Assembly (NCBI RefSeq): GCF_029637705.1
Contig: NZ_CP121252.1
Coordinates: 1,240,001-1,304,000, forward strand
Origin: Citricoccus muralis
GTDB lineage: Bacteria; Actinomycetota; Actinomycetes; Actinomycetales; Micrococcaceae
Direction: 5' to 3'
Length of the DNA: 64,000 nucleotides
Below, in pieces: positions 57,390 to 64,000 of the stretch. Position numbers and translations under genes: made by a program. Position 1 is the stretch's first letter, and each line of letters begins with the position of its first letter. Under the pieces are notes generated by a model, which worked only from the letters and a program-made list of their open reading frames with translations, was not told the origin of the DNA and did no database searches.

Positions 57390-58952
57390 ATGCGAGGACG
57401 TCTCCCTCGAGCGGTGATCAGCACTGGACTGATAGCCGTACTGAGTCTCGGCCTGATCGCGCCCGCCAACGGTCAGGACGCCGTCGACGAGCTGGAACGG
57501 CAACTGCAACAGTCCGAACGGCAGCAGTCGCAGCTCTCTGACGCGCTGGGGGAGCTGGACGACCAGAAGTCGGGCCTGCAGTCGAACCAGGGTGACTTGA
57601 ACGCATCCTTGGAAGGGCTGGACGCCGATATCGCCGAGAAGGTTACAGAGCTCAATAATCTCCAGGCGCAGTTACCTGCCGCCCAGCAAGCGGTGACGGA
57701 TGCTGAGGGACGGGTTCAGGCAGCCGCGGCCGAAGTGGCGTCCCTGAACGAGCGCGTCGCGCGTGCCGAGTCTCAGCGTTCCGAAATCCAAGCCGAGATC
57801 GAGGCAGCCGAGCAGCAGATCGCCGAATCGTATGACGAGATCGGACAGATCGCCAGCCAGGCTTACAAACAGGGCGGCGTATCGCAAAACTTGTCGTTCA
57901 TTCTGGGCCTGGACGATTCTTCCTTGCCGGAAGCCATGGGGCTGGCACAACAGGCGCTGCGCATTCAGGACAGCAAGCTCTCCACGGTGTCACAACAGAA
58001 CTCCACCGATCGCAACGCCGAGGCTCGCCTGGCCGCGGTGGAGGAAGAAATCCGCGAACTGAAAGCCGAGGCGGAAGCTGCCCTGGCGCGTGAGGAGCAA
58101 GCTCGAGATGAAGCTGCCGCAGCCAAGCGCGAGCTGGACCAGATGGTCTCCACCACGCAGCAGCTGACCGAGGAACTCGAAGCGGAGCGTCCGCGAATCC
58201 AGGCGCAGATCGACAAGAACCAAGCAGAGCAAGACGCCGTGAACGCGGAGATCGCCGAACGGCAGCGCGAGCTGGTGGCACAGCAGTCGGACCACGCAGA
58301 TCTGCAGGCGGAGCACCAAAAGGCAGTAGAAGAGGCCGAGCGTCGTCGCCGTGAGGCCGAAGAAGCTGAGCGCAAGGCGCGGGAGGCAGAGGCCGCCGCA
58401 GCGCGTGCCGCTGCCAACGAACGCCAGAAGGAAGCGGCACGGCAGGCACGTGCGAATGCCACCAAGGCCAGCGAAGCCTCAGCGGAAGCCGATCGTAAGG
58501 TCACCCAGGCCGCGCAGTCCTCGTCGTCTTCATCCTCGTGGGGTCTCATCCGTCCGCTGAACACCTATCAGACCTCGGGCTTCGGCTGGCGTCCCACTCC
58601 GGCCGGCACCTATGACTACGGTGGCCGCGGGGGGTACGTTCACACCGGAATCGACTACGGCGGCGGTTGTGGCTTGCCGATCCGCGCCGCAGCCTCCGGC
58701 ACCGTGTGGAACGCTGACTGGGCCGTGTGGACCTCCGGGCGCCGTGTGGTCATTTCTCACGGTGTGGTGAACGGCAAGGCTCTGGCCACCAAGTACCACC
58801 ACATGACCCGCTACGTGGTCAGCCCGGGGCAGAAGGTGAACCAGGGCGACATCATCGGCTACACCGGGACCACCGGTAACTCCACTGGTTGCCACCTGCA
58901 CTTCGAGACGATCGTCAACGGTACGGCCGTCAACCCCGCGGGTCTGCTCTAG
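57390..58952 (+). CDS. Secreted coiled-coil M23 peptidase, FtsEX-linked
   Basis: 520 residues from ATG 57390 (AGGAG at 6 nt; ATG 57387 is too close). A signal peptide (about residues 1-28) is followed by a very long coiled coil (about 30-380, rich in E, Q, R and A) and a C-terminal M23 (LytM) domain: RGGYVHTGIDYGGGCGLPIRAAASGTVW, with the zinc motifs HTGID and HLHFET intact. The build resembles EnvC/PcsB-type proteins driven by FtsEX, and the gene order supports that. It should cut septal peptidoglycan. Unlike EnvC, both zinc-binding motifs are intact, so it is likely an active enzyme. Confidence 0.9.
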   Translation: MRGRLPRAVISTGLIAVLSLGLIAPANGQDAVDELERQLQQSERQQSQLSDALGELDDQKSGLQSNQGDLNASLEGLDADIAEKVTELNNLQAQLPAAQQAVTDAEGRVQAAAAEVASLNERVARAESQRSEIQAEIEAAEQQIAESYDEIGQIASQAYKQGGVSQNLSFILGLDDSSLPEAMGLAQQALRIQDSKLSTVSQQNSTDRNAEARLAAVEEEIRELKAEAEAALAREEQARDEAAAAKRELDQMVSTTQQLTEELEAERPRIQAQIDKNQAEQDAVNAEIAERQRELVAQQSDHADLQAEHQKAVEEAERRRREAEEAERKAREAEAAAARAAANERQKEAARQARANATKASEASAEADRKVTQAAQSSSSSSSWGLIRPLNTYQTSGFGWRPTPAGTYDYGGRGGYVHTGIDYGGGCGLPIRAAASGTVWNADWAVWTSGRRVVISHGVVNGKALATKYHHMTRYVVSPGQKVNQGDIIGYTGTTGNSTGCHLHFETIVNGTAVNPAGLL

Positions 58953-59047
58953 TCCACGAGCGTGTGGCGCCGTCACCGCGCCAAGACCTTGACACGGACG
59001 GTAAAATAGATGTTTGCGTCTATTGAGTTTCGAGGAAGGGGCGAGCC

Positions 59048-59563
59048 ATGGCGAAAAAGTCAGCTGGTAAGAAGCCGGCGCGTGACGAGCGCGTGGTCAT
59101 TGCCACCAATCGCAAGGCGCGTCACAACTACACCATAGGTGACACCTACGAAGCAGGGATCTCGTTGAAGGGTACCGAGGTGAAGTCGCTACGTGAAGGC
59201 CATGCCTCACTGGTCGACGGGTTCGCGACCTTCTATCGCGACGAGCTCTACTTGGAGCAGGTCTACATTCCTGAGTACCTGAACGGGTCGTGGACCAACC
59301 ACGCTTCCCGGCGGCGTCGCAAGTTGCTGTTGCACCGACAGGAACTCAATAAGCTCTCACGCCAGATTCAAGAATCCGGTATCACCATTGTGCCGCTGCA
59401 ACTGTACTTTGTGAATGGGCGGGTCAAGGTCGAAATTGCGGTGGCCGAAGGTAAGCGGGACTACGACAAGCGGCAGACGCTGCGCGAGAAGCAGGACTCC
59501 CGCGAGGCGCAACGCGCGATGCGCGTGGCCAACCGGCGTGGCGATTCTGCTTTCCGTCGCTGA
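59048..59563 (+). CDS. smpB: SsrA-binding protein SmpB
   Basis: 171 residues. SmpB binds tmRNA and places it in stalled ribosomes. VIATNRKARHNYTIGDTYEAGISLKGTEVKSLREGHASLVDGFATF and KLLLHRQELNKLSRQIQESGITIVPLQLYFVNGRVKVEIAVAEGKRDYDKRQTLREK are classical. ATG 59048 follows GGAAGGGGCGAGCC. It is followed by an insertion sequence and then ssrA, its functional partner. Confidence 0.96.
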   Translation: MAKKSAGKKPARDERVVIATNRKARHNYTIGDTYEAGISLKGTEVKSLREGHASLVDGFATFYRDELYLEQVYIPEYLNGSWTNHASRRRRKLLLHRQELNKLSRQIQESGITIVPLQLYFVNGRVKVEIAVAEGKRDYDKRQTLREKQDSREAQRAMRVANRRGDSAFRR

Positions 59564-59590
59564 CACTGAGTGCCACCATCTGCCCCGTGG

Positions 59591-61062
59591 TGCCTCATCG
59601 TCAAGTCCCCGGGAAATGATTCCTCGTGCCTCATGGAAAAGTCCCCGCGAAACGGTGTTGTGGTTAGGCGCTACGGGCTCGGCGTTGATCGATCTTGATC
59701 CATTCCGCGTCGGGCATGGCCGCAGCGGCCGCGTATTCCAGTTCGCGTTCTAGCCGTCGGGTGGGTTCTTTCGCGTTCTCGATCAATCGGTGCTGGATCG
59801 AGGTGATCTTACGAGCGATCTCAACGACGTTTAGTGAGGCTTTATACGCGGCGAGCTCGGCTTCTTGGGCCGGGCTAAGCACTCCAGCGGCTAAGAGCCG
59901 GTGATACGGCGATAAGGGCTTGTCGTAGACCCGTTTCCGGCGGCCAACCGCATCAGTGGTGTATCCGATGGGTTTCTTCGTGGGGGTGTAGTAATTCAGC
60001 CGGTCACACACCAATGGCCATAACTGATTCAACAGCTCACGTTGATGAGGGGTGTCGTACCGGTAGTAGAACCCGTACCGGCGCACGAGATGGTTGTTCT
60101 TCGACTCGATCGTGGCTTGATCATTCTTCTGATAAGGCCGTGAACGGGTATAGAAAATCTTCTTCTGAGCGCTCCATCCCAGCACTTCATGGTTGATGAA
60201 CTCGCTACCGTTATCGGAATCGATGCCTGTGACCATGAACGGGACTGCTTCGAGGAACTTCTCGAAAGCAGAGACGATGTGGGTCTGGGAATTATTCCTG
60301 ATCGCGGTGGTGAACACCCACCCGGTGTACATGTCAGTGAAATTCACCGTACGAGCGAACTCGCCCTTCAGGGTAGGCCCGCAATGAGCGACGGTATCGA
60401 CTTCGAAGAATCCTGGTTCAGCTTCGATCTCGTCACCGGCTTTACGCACACTGATCGAGTTTCGTAACAGTGCCCCGGGCTTCGTGGCGGATTTACCTCG
60501 AATCGGGTCTTGATCCCGCAGAGGTTTCAGATGCCGGTCAATGGTCGCGGCTGAAATAGTGAGCAGTTCATCACGGACGTGCTGGCTGTATCGGTCCTGG
60601 CCATAGACGAGATCACCGGTGGCTTCCATAGCGTCTAACCAATCAACCATCGACGCTGCGAGGTATTTGCCGCAGATACCGCCAGCAACAGCCCACACGC
60701 GTTGCAAGATTTTCAGGCAGTCATAGGAATACTTACTGCCCGGGTTCTTCCGTCGATCGATGACCGCAACGGTAGCGGTGGCTCGTCCTGGTGGTTGGCG
60801 AAGACGCCGGCGTAGTTGTTGACGGGCGTGGTCTCGGTTCCAGCCAGTGATTTCCACGACCTTATCGAGGATCCGTGATTTGTCCTTTTTGCTGGCTGCT
60901 TCATACGCTTCGGCGTATTTCTTCGTGATCTCGACTCTGGTCGCCAACGAGACATCCTTATCGGGCATACCCCATCGTTGCCGATACCTGGACCCGGAGG
61001 ATTTGCCGGGGACTTTTTTATGAGGCACGGCCCCTTGCTACGCGGGGACTTTCCATGAGTCT
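59591..61062. mobile_element. Insertion sequence between smpB and ssrA
   Basis: A transposase on the minus strand with characteristic ends. The repeat TGCCTCAT-N4-AAGTCCCCG appears twice at the left end (59591-59613 and 59627-59649). At the right end, in inverted orientation, it appears at 61004-61026 and as a degenerate copy at 61041-61062. Two tandem terminal repeats per end mark the element's borders. I could not see a clear target duplication. Confidence 0.8.
59664..61028 (-). CDS. DDE transposase with integrase core
   Basis: 454 residues. An N-terminal helix-turn-helix region (DKSRILDKVVEITGWNRDHARQQLRRRL) is followed by an rve-type DDE core: FFEVDTVAHCGPTLKGEFARTVNFTD (first D), GIDSDNGSEFINHE (second D), and NDQATIESKNNHLVRRYGFYYRYDT (E). 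A C-terminal region ends with QLLRRLERE-like helices (PTRRLERELEYAAAAAMPDAEW). The frame is intact. The IS family cannot be named securely from sequence alone; the tandem terminal repeats and length suggest the IS1202/ISNCY-like group. The right terminal repeat at 61004-61026 overlaps the first codons. Confidence 0.88.
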   Translation of the reverse strand: MPHKKVPGKSSGSRYRQRWGMPDKDVSLATRVEITKKYAEAYEAASKKDKSRILDKVVEITGWNRDHARQQLRRRLRQPPGRATATVAVIDRRKNPGSKYSYDCLKILQRVWAVAGGICGKYLAASMVDWLDAMEATGDLVYGQDRYSQHVRDELLTISAATIDRHLKPLRDQDPIRGKSATKPGALLRNSISVRKAGDEIEAEPGFFEVDTVAHCGPTLKGEFARTVNFTDMYTGWVFTTAIRNNSQTHIVSAFEKFLEAVPFMVTGIDSDNGSEFINHEVLGWSAQKKIFYTRSRPYQKNDQATIESKNNHLVRRYGFYYRYDTPHQRELLNQLWPLVCDRLNYYTPTKKPIGYTTDAVGRRKRVYDKPLSPYHRLLAAGVLSPAQEAELAAYKASLNVVEIARKITSIQHRLIENAKEPTRRLERELEYAAAAAMPDAEWIKIDQRRARSA

Positions 61063-61147
61063 CGTCGTGCCCTTGGCCTGGGGCGTGCGCGTCTGATAAC
61101 CTAAGATGTCCTGCTCCTAGAGCAGGGGTTGTTTGATAACTCAACAC

Positions 61148-61515
61148 GGGGATGATCGGTTTCGACGATGTGAGTTGCCGCAGGAGAAGCGGGCCGAGAA
61201 TGTAGAGTCATCTCGTAAACGTCCTCTGCAAACTAATAAGTGCCGAATCTAAGCGCACTGACTTCGCTCTCGCTGCCTGATACAGCGAACGAGTCCGTCA
61301 GCCCGGGATTGCTGTCGTCCCGGAACCTGGCGTCGATTAGATAGCCACTGTCTATTGCCCTTGCCGGGGGAAGCAATAGAGACCTAAATCCGGATAGGCC
61401 TGGACTGGCTGCTTGTCTGCATGACAGCCAAGGCCGAAAAACTCCGACGCAGACTGCGCCCGGAGAAGTCCTGCTAAAGCCACATCGGACGGGGGTTCGA
61501 TTCCCCCCATCTCCA
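61148..61515 (+). ncRNA. ssrA: Transfer-messenger RNA (tmRNA)
   Basis: The 5' end GGGGATG pairs with CATCTCC at 61508-61514 to form the acceptor stem, and GGGGGTTCGATTCCCCC makes the T arm; CCA is not encoded. The tag ORF at 61242-61280 reads AESKRTDFALAA and ends TGA, the Micrococcaceae-type degradation tag. A -10-like GATAAC lies 7 nt before the 5' end. It works with SmpB to rescue stalled ribosomes. Its native terminator has been displaced to 62947 by an IS481-type element inserted at the very 3' end. Confidence 0.96.
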
Positions 61516-61518
61516 CGG
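61504..61518 (+). repeat. 15-bp target site duplication, left copy (tmRNA 3' end)
   Basis: CCCCCATCTCCACGG, covering the T-arm/acceptor end of tmRNA, is repeated exactly at 62929-62943. The two copies flank the IS481-family element. Confidence 0.88.
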
Positions 61519-61520
61519 TG

Positions 61521-61570
61521 TAATGTCCTGGGACATCGTGCAAACGATGTCCCAGGACATTAGTGTTTTT
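61521..61570 (+). terminator. IS-borne hairpin with T-run after ssrA
   Basis: A perfect 19-bp stem (61521-61539 with 61544-61562, loop GCAA) followed by GTGTTTTT. It could end ssrA transcription in place of the lost native terminator. It also lies just past the transposase stop on the other strand. Confidence 0.6.
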
Positions 61571-61575
61571 GAGGG

Positions 61576-62757
61576 TCACTTACTCAGGCGTTTGGTGGGT
61601 TTCTGATAGTTCTTTGAGACGTCTATTTCGAAGTATCTGAGGATCTCGCCAGTTTTTCGGTGAATGACGGTGATCTCGCGGTCATCGACCATCATTCGTA
61701 CCGGGATGCCTGAGTAAGTGGCCCCCATTCCTAAGTGACGGAGCTTTCCGTCGTAGCGGATAGTGAGCTTGCCGAACTTGTCCACGGTGTCGTTTCTGAT
61801 TCGGTAGTCCTCTTGAGGTTGTGGCACCGGTGTTGCTTTCGGCAGAGCCGAATAGACGCTGGCCGGAGTTTTTCGCTTGATCGCTCGATGCGGTCTGTCA
61901 TGGTTGTAGATCTGCTGAAACTGAGTGAGTTGTTTGTTGAGTGTTTGTACCGATCTGGCCCTGGGTTGAGCTCGTAGCCACTGCTTGAGGGTCCGGTGGA
62001 AGCGTTCGATCTTTCCCTGCGTTTGCGGGTGGTTCGGGGACCCATTGATCTGCTGAACGTCCCACCGATGCAGGAGCTTTTCGAATTGGTTCTTTGCGGG
62101 GTCTTCGTTGCCAGCGCGTCCTGCGAACCGAGTTGTGAAGACCAAGCCGTTGTCGGTGAGTGATTTCTGAGGGCGTCCGTGTTCTTCGCAAGCAGCGCTG
62201 AATTGCTCGACGACGTTGCGCACTGTCACGCGGCGGTAAGCGCGCAGGCTGATGAGGAATCGTGAGTGATCGTCGATGAAGTCCAGTACCTCGGCGTCTG
62301 TTCCATCGGCGAGTGTCCAATGGGTGAAATCGGCTTGCCACATCTCGTTGGGTAGAACGGCGACAAACCGATTCAATGAGGAATTAGGACGTTTCTGCGG
62401 TTGATCGATCACAGTGTTGGCTTGGCGCAGAATTCGATGCACGGTCGATCGTGACGGCACCAGAATGCCTTCGTTTTCTAAGTAGGCGCGAATGGAATCT
62501 GCGCCAGCGTCTAAGCCAGTGCTGACGAGATCGCTCCGTAGCTGCAGGATACGGTCCCGGGTCTCGGGAGGGGTTTGGTTTGGTGATGTCAGCGGTCGCT
62601 TTGACCGAGATTCGAAAGCGTTGTCTCCTTCTTGGAGGTAGCGGCGGACCAGAGCTTGTACCCATCGTTCAGTCACATTGAAGTGCGCTGCGGTTGCCTT
62701 GGTGGACATGGACCCTTGCGTGACGGCCAGGATGATGGCCTTATTTTTTATTTTCAC
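61576..62757 (-). CDS. IS481-family transposase
   Basis: 393 residues. The N-terminal HTH (KAIILAVTQGSMSTKATAAHFNVTERWVQALVRRY) is followed by an rve core: EMWQADFTHWTLADGTDAEVLDFIDDHSRF (first D), QKSLTDNGLVFTTRF (second D) and NHPQTQGKIERFHRTLKQWL (E), as in IS481. The tail RPHRAIKRKTPASVY is also typical. No frameshift is seen, so the element may be active. Confidence 0.93.
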   Translation of the reverse strand: MKIKNKAIILAVTQGSMSTKATAAHFNVTERWVQALVRRYLQEGDNAFESRSKRPLTSPNQTPPETRDRILQLRSDLVSTGLDAGADSIRAYLENEGILVPSRSTVHRILRQANTVIDQPQKRPNSSLNRFVAVLPNEMWQADFTHWTLADGTDAEVLDFIDDHSRFLISLRAYRRVTVRNVVEQFSAACEEHGRPQKSLTDNGLVFTTRFAGRAGNEDPAKNQFEKLLHRWDVQQINGSPNHPQTQGKIERFHRTLKQWLRAQPRARSVQTLNKQLTQFQQIYNHDRPHRAIKRKTPASVYSALPKATPVPQPQEDYRIRNDTVDKFGKLTIRYDGKLRHLGMGATYSGIPVRMMVDDREITVIHRKTGEILRYFEIDVSKNYQKPTKRLSK

Positions 62758-62928
62758 GCGTTTGAGCTTGAACGATGTCTCAAGACATCTGATGAGGGCC
62801 TGGGTGGCGAACGATGTCTGTGGACATTAGGTGAATGATCTCTACGCGCTTTTCGGTGCCCGGCCTGGTGGTCTTGGAAAGCGAAGGATGTCTCAGGACA
62901 TGGGTGAACGATGTGTTGAGATCACACA

Positions 62929-62943
62929 CCCCCATCTCCACGG
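62929..62943 (+). repeat. 15-bp target site duplication, right copy
   Basis: An exact copy of 61504-61518. It continues directly into the old ssrA terminator. Confidence 0.88.
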
Positions 62944-62946
62944 ACC

Positions 62947-62980
62947 AAGCCCGGAACCCTCGCGTTTCCGGGCTTTTTCC
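62947..62980 (+). terminator. Displaced native ssrA terminator
   Basis: A 10-bp stem (AAGCCCGGAA / TTCCGGGCTT) with a 9-nt loop, followed by TTTTTCC. It lies just after the right copy of the tmRNA 3' end. Confidence 0.85.
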
Positions 62981-63057
62981 TTGTCCGAGCACGAAACGTC
63001 AGTCGGTTCCTGATATGGGTGCTTGACTTTGTACCGGCGTTCTTAGGGGAGAACAAG

Positions 63058-63426
63058 TCACATAGCAGTCGACGTCAGCCAAGCGATAGCGAGATACCCG
63101 AGTGTGGCGGCCGTGAGGCTCGCGCCGTAGTGAAGCAACAGGGTGCTCAGTGTGGTGCGGTAGCGACGTTCGAGGAGGGCCTTGCCCGCGGCCAGCGAGA
63201 CGGTGGAGAACGTCGTCAGTGATCCGGCCAGCCCCGTGGCAAGGAACATAGTTGTCGATTCTGACGCACCTGCACCCCATACTGCAGCGAAGACGGCACC
63301 GGCGATCAATGAGCCGAGAACGTTGACGAGCAGGATACCGTGCGAGGGCAGTAATGTATCGGCCACGTAGCGCAGCGCCGCACCGAGGGCACAGCAACCG
63401 GCGAACATCAAGAGCACCAGAATCAT
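63058..63426 (-). CDS. crcB: Fluoride channel CrcB/Fluc, subunit 1
   Basis: 122 residues from ATG 63426. The family core is GCCALGAALRYVADTLLPSHGILLVNVLGSLIAGAVFA (with the N-V-x-G-S pore segment) and ATGLAGSLTTFSTVSLA (GxxGxxTTFST). Four membrane helices. Fluc channels expel fluoride as dual-topology dimers. It overlaps the second crcB gene by 4 nt, so the two probably form a heterodimer. Confidence 0.92.
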   Translation of the reverse strand: MILVLLMFAGCCALGAALRYVADTLLPSHGILLVNVLGSLIAGAVFAAVWGAGASESTTMFLATGLAGSLTTFSTVSLAAGKALLERRYRTTLSTLLLHYGASLTAATLGYLAIAWLTSTAM

Positions 63427-63887
63427 TTTTCCTTTCCTGTGCGGCCGTCTGCCGAACGGATGCCTGCCGCGGCCAGCAGAGCACCGAGCATGGTGGATCC
63501 GAACAGCACCGCGAGCCCGAGTGCACCGGCCGTAGCGAGGGACGCCCCGGTGGCTGCGGAGGACGTGCTGAGCACGGCGAGGGCGGCGAGCCACGCCGTC
63601 GTGAGTGCCGAGAGCGTGGTGAACGAGCCCAAGACGCCCGTGCTGAGTCCGACGCGTGCCCATTCGGGCCAGGCCGCATGGGACGCGATACCGGAGACCC
63701 AGCCCAGGGCGAACGAGCCCACCAGATTGATCACGGTGAGTGTGAGAAATTCTCCCGACAGCGCCAGCCAGGTGTTCAGGGGCTCCTGTCCGAGGGGGAA
63801 CATTTCCATGGCGGCCAGACGCAGGCCACCGCCGAGCACGCCGCCGAGGGCAACGGCGAACAACGTGCGTGGAGAGACGCGAGCCAT
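63423..63887 (-). CDS. crcB: Fluoride channel CrcB/Fluc, subunit 2
   Basis: 154 residues. GGVLGGGLRLAAMEMFPL, LTVINLVGSFALGWVSG (NLVGSFALG) and STGVLGSFTTLSALTTAWL correspond to the CrcB motifs. The TTFST motif is here TTLSA, a modest deviation that may reflect a specialised heterodimer partner. About four membrane helices; the C-terminal tail is basic (GIRSADGRTGKEK). It is transcribed before the first subunit gene. Confidence 0.88.
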   Translation of the reverse strand: MARVSPRTLFAVALGGVLGGGLRLAAMEMFPLGQEPLNTWLALSGEFLTLTVINLVGSFALGWVSGIASHAAWPEWARVGLSTGVLGSFTTLSALTTAWLAALAVLSTSSAATGASLATAGALGLAVLFGSTMLGALLAAAGIRSADGRTGKEK

Positions 63888-63918
63888 GATCTGGTGGTTA
63901 TTGAGTGCTCTTCGAGAT

Positions 63919-64000
63919 TTATTGGGCGACGTGCTGCCCGCGCAGAGCCGGATTGAGACGCTCCAGCACCTCGGAGTGCAGCAGATCGTTGGTGGCCAGC
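63919..64000 (-). CDS. C-terminal end of an unidentified gene
   Basis: The last 26 codons of a minus-strand frame ending in TAA at 63919-63921: LATNDLLHSEVLERLNPALRGQHVAQ at its C-terminus. The rest lies beyond the window. It is too short to assign. It is transcribed toward the crcB pair, 31 nt upstream of it. Confidence 0.55.
   Translation of the reverse strand, partial: LATNDLLHSEVLERLNPALRGQHVAQ

Larger units (their letters stand above)
61519..62928. mobile_element. IS481-family insertion sequence at the tmRNA 3' end
   Basis: A 1410-bp element. Both ends begin TGT and share an imperfect inverted repeat (13 of 23 positions identical, including ACATCGT). It is bounded by the 15-bp direct repeat. 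The subterminal regions carry palindromic sites of the type GATGTCY-NN-RGACAT: two at the left (61521-61562) and at least three at the right (about 62773, 62813, 62886). Confidence 0.88.

Noticed and set aside
61504-62943. attL/attR of an integrated phage or genomic island at ssrA
   Set aside because: The 15-bp repeats at the tmRNA end look like att sites, but there is no integrase between them and the repeats abut TGT-starting IS481 ends, so target duplication is the simpler reading.

Overview
The window is a high-GC actinobacterial chromosome segment, most probably from the order Micrococcales (Micrococcaceae or a close relative). The evidence is the gene order (rimP-nusA-ylxR-infB-rbfA-truB-ribF-rpsO-pnp-M16 peptidase-dapB-dapA-rnj-ftsK-pgsA-cinA-HTH regulator-DUF3046-recA-recX-miaB-miaA-dapF, then hflX-dinG-like-lexA-LysM-hisCBH-priA), a tmRNA tag reading AESKRTDFALAA, and actinobacterial hallmarks such as PriA, DUF3046 and an Rpf protein. 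A solitary ectoine synthase gene suggests a salt-tolerant lineage. The genus cannot be fixed from sequence alone.

Layout. 0-10 kb: translation and ribosome biogenesis (rimP, nusA, ylxR, infB, rbfA, truB), two small membrane proteins, ribF, a methyltransferase and rpsO. 10-24 kb: pnp, an M16 peptidase, dapB, dapA, RNase J, orphan ectC, ftsK, pgsA and cinA. 24-31 kb: a ClgR-like regulator, DUF3046, recA-recX, miaB-miaA and dapF. 31-42 kb: a secreted Rpf-LysM protein, hflX behind a structured leader with a tiny upstream ORF, a DinG-like helicase, divergent lexA and a YneA-like LysM protein with candidate SOS boxes, a histidine operon and an SseB protein. 42-45.8 kb: a MarR regulator, an FMN reductase, a luciferase-like monooxygenase and a divergent MFS transporter.

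45.8-52.2 kb is an accessory island, visibly AT-richer than its flanks. It holds a cytosine-5 DNA methyltransferase overlapping a GIY-YIG nuclease (a putative compact restriction-modification pair), then a GHKL/HSP90-type ATPase fused to a C-terminal TIR domain, then a SIR2-like DUF4917 protein. The TIR and SIR2-like proteins are both from NAD+-handling families, so this looks like a defence island and is the best candidate here for an undescribed system.

52.3-64 kb returns to core genes: prfB, an SRPBCC protein, a thiolase, ftsE-ftsX-M23 peptidase (septal cell-wall hydrolysis) and smpB. Two insertion sequences then disturb the smpB-ssrA locus. One lies between smpB and ssrA. The other, an IS481-family element, lies exactly at the 3' end of ssrA with a 15-bp target duplication; it separates tmRNA from its native terminator but brings a hairpin plus T-run that could replace it. 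The window ends with two crcB genes and the tail of an unidentified gene.
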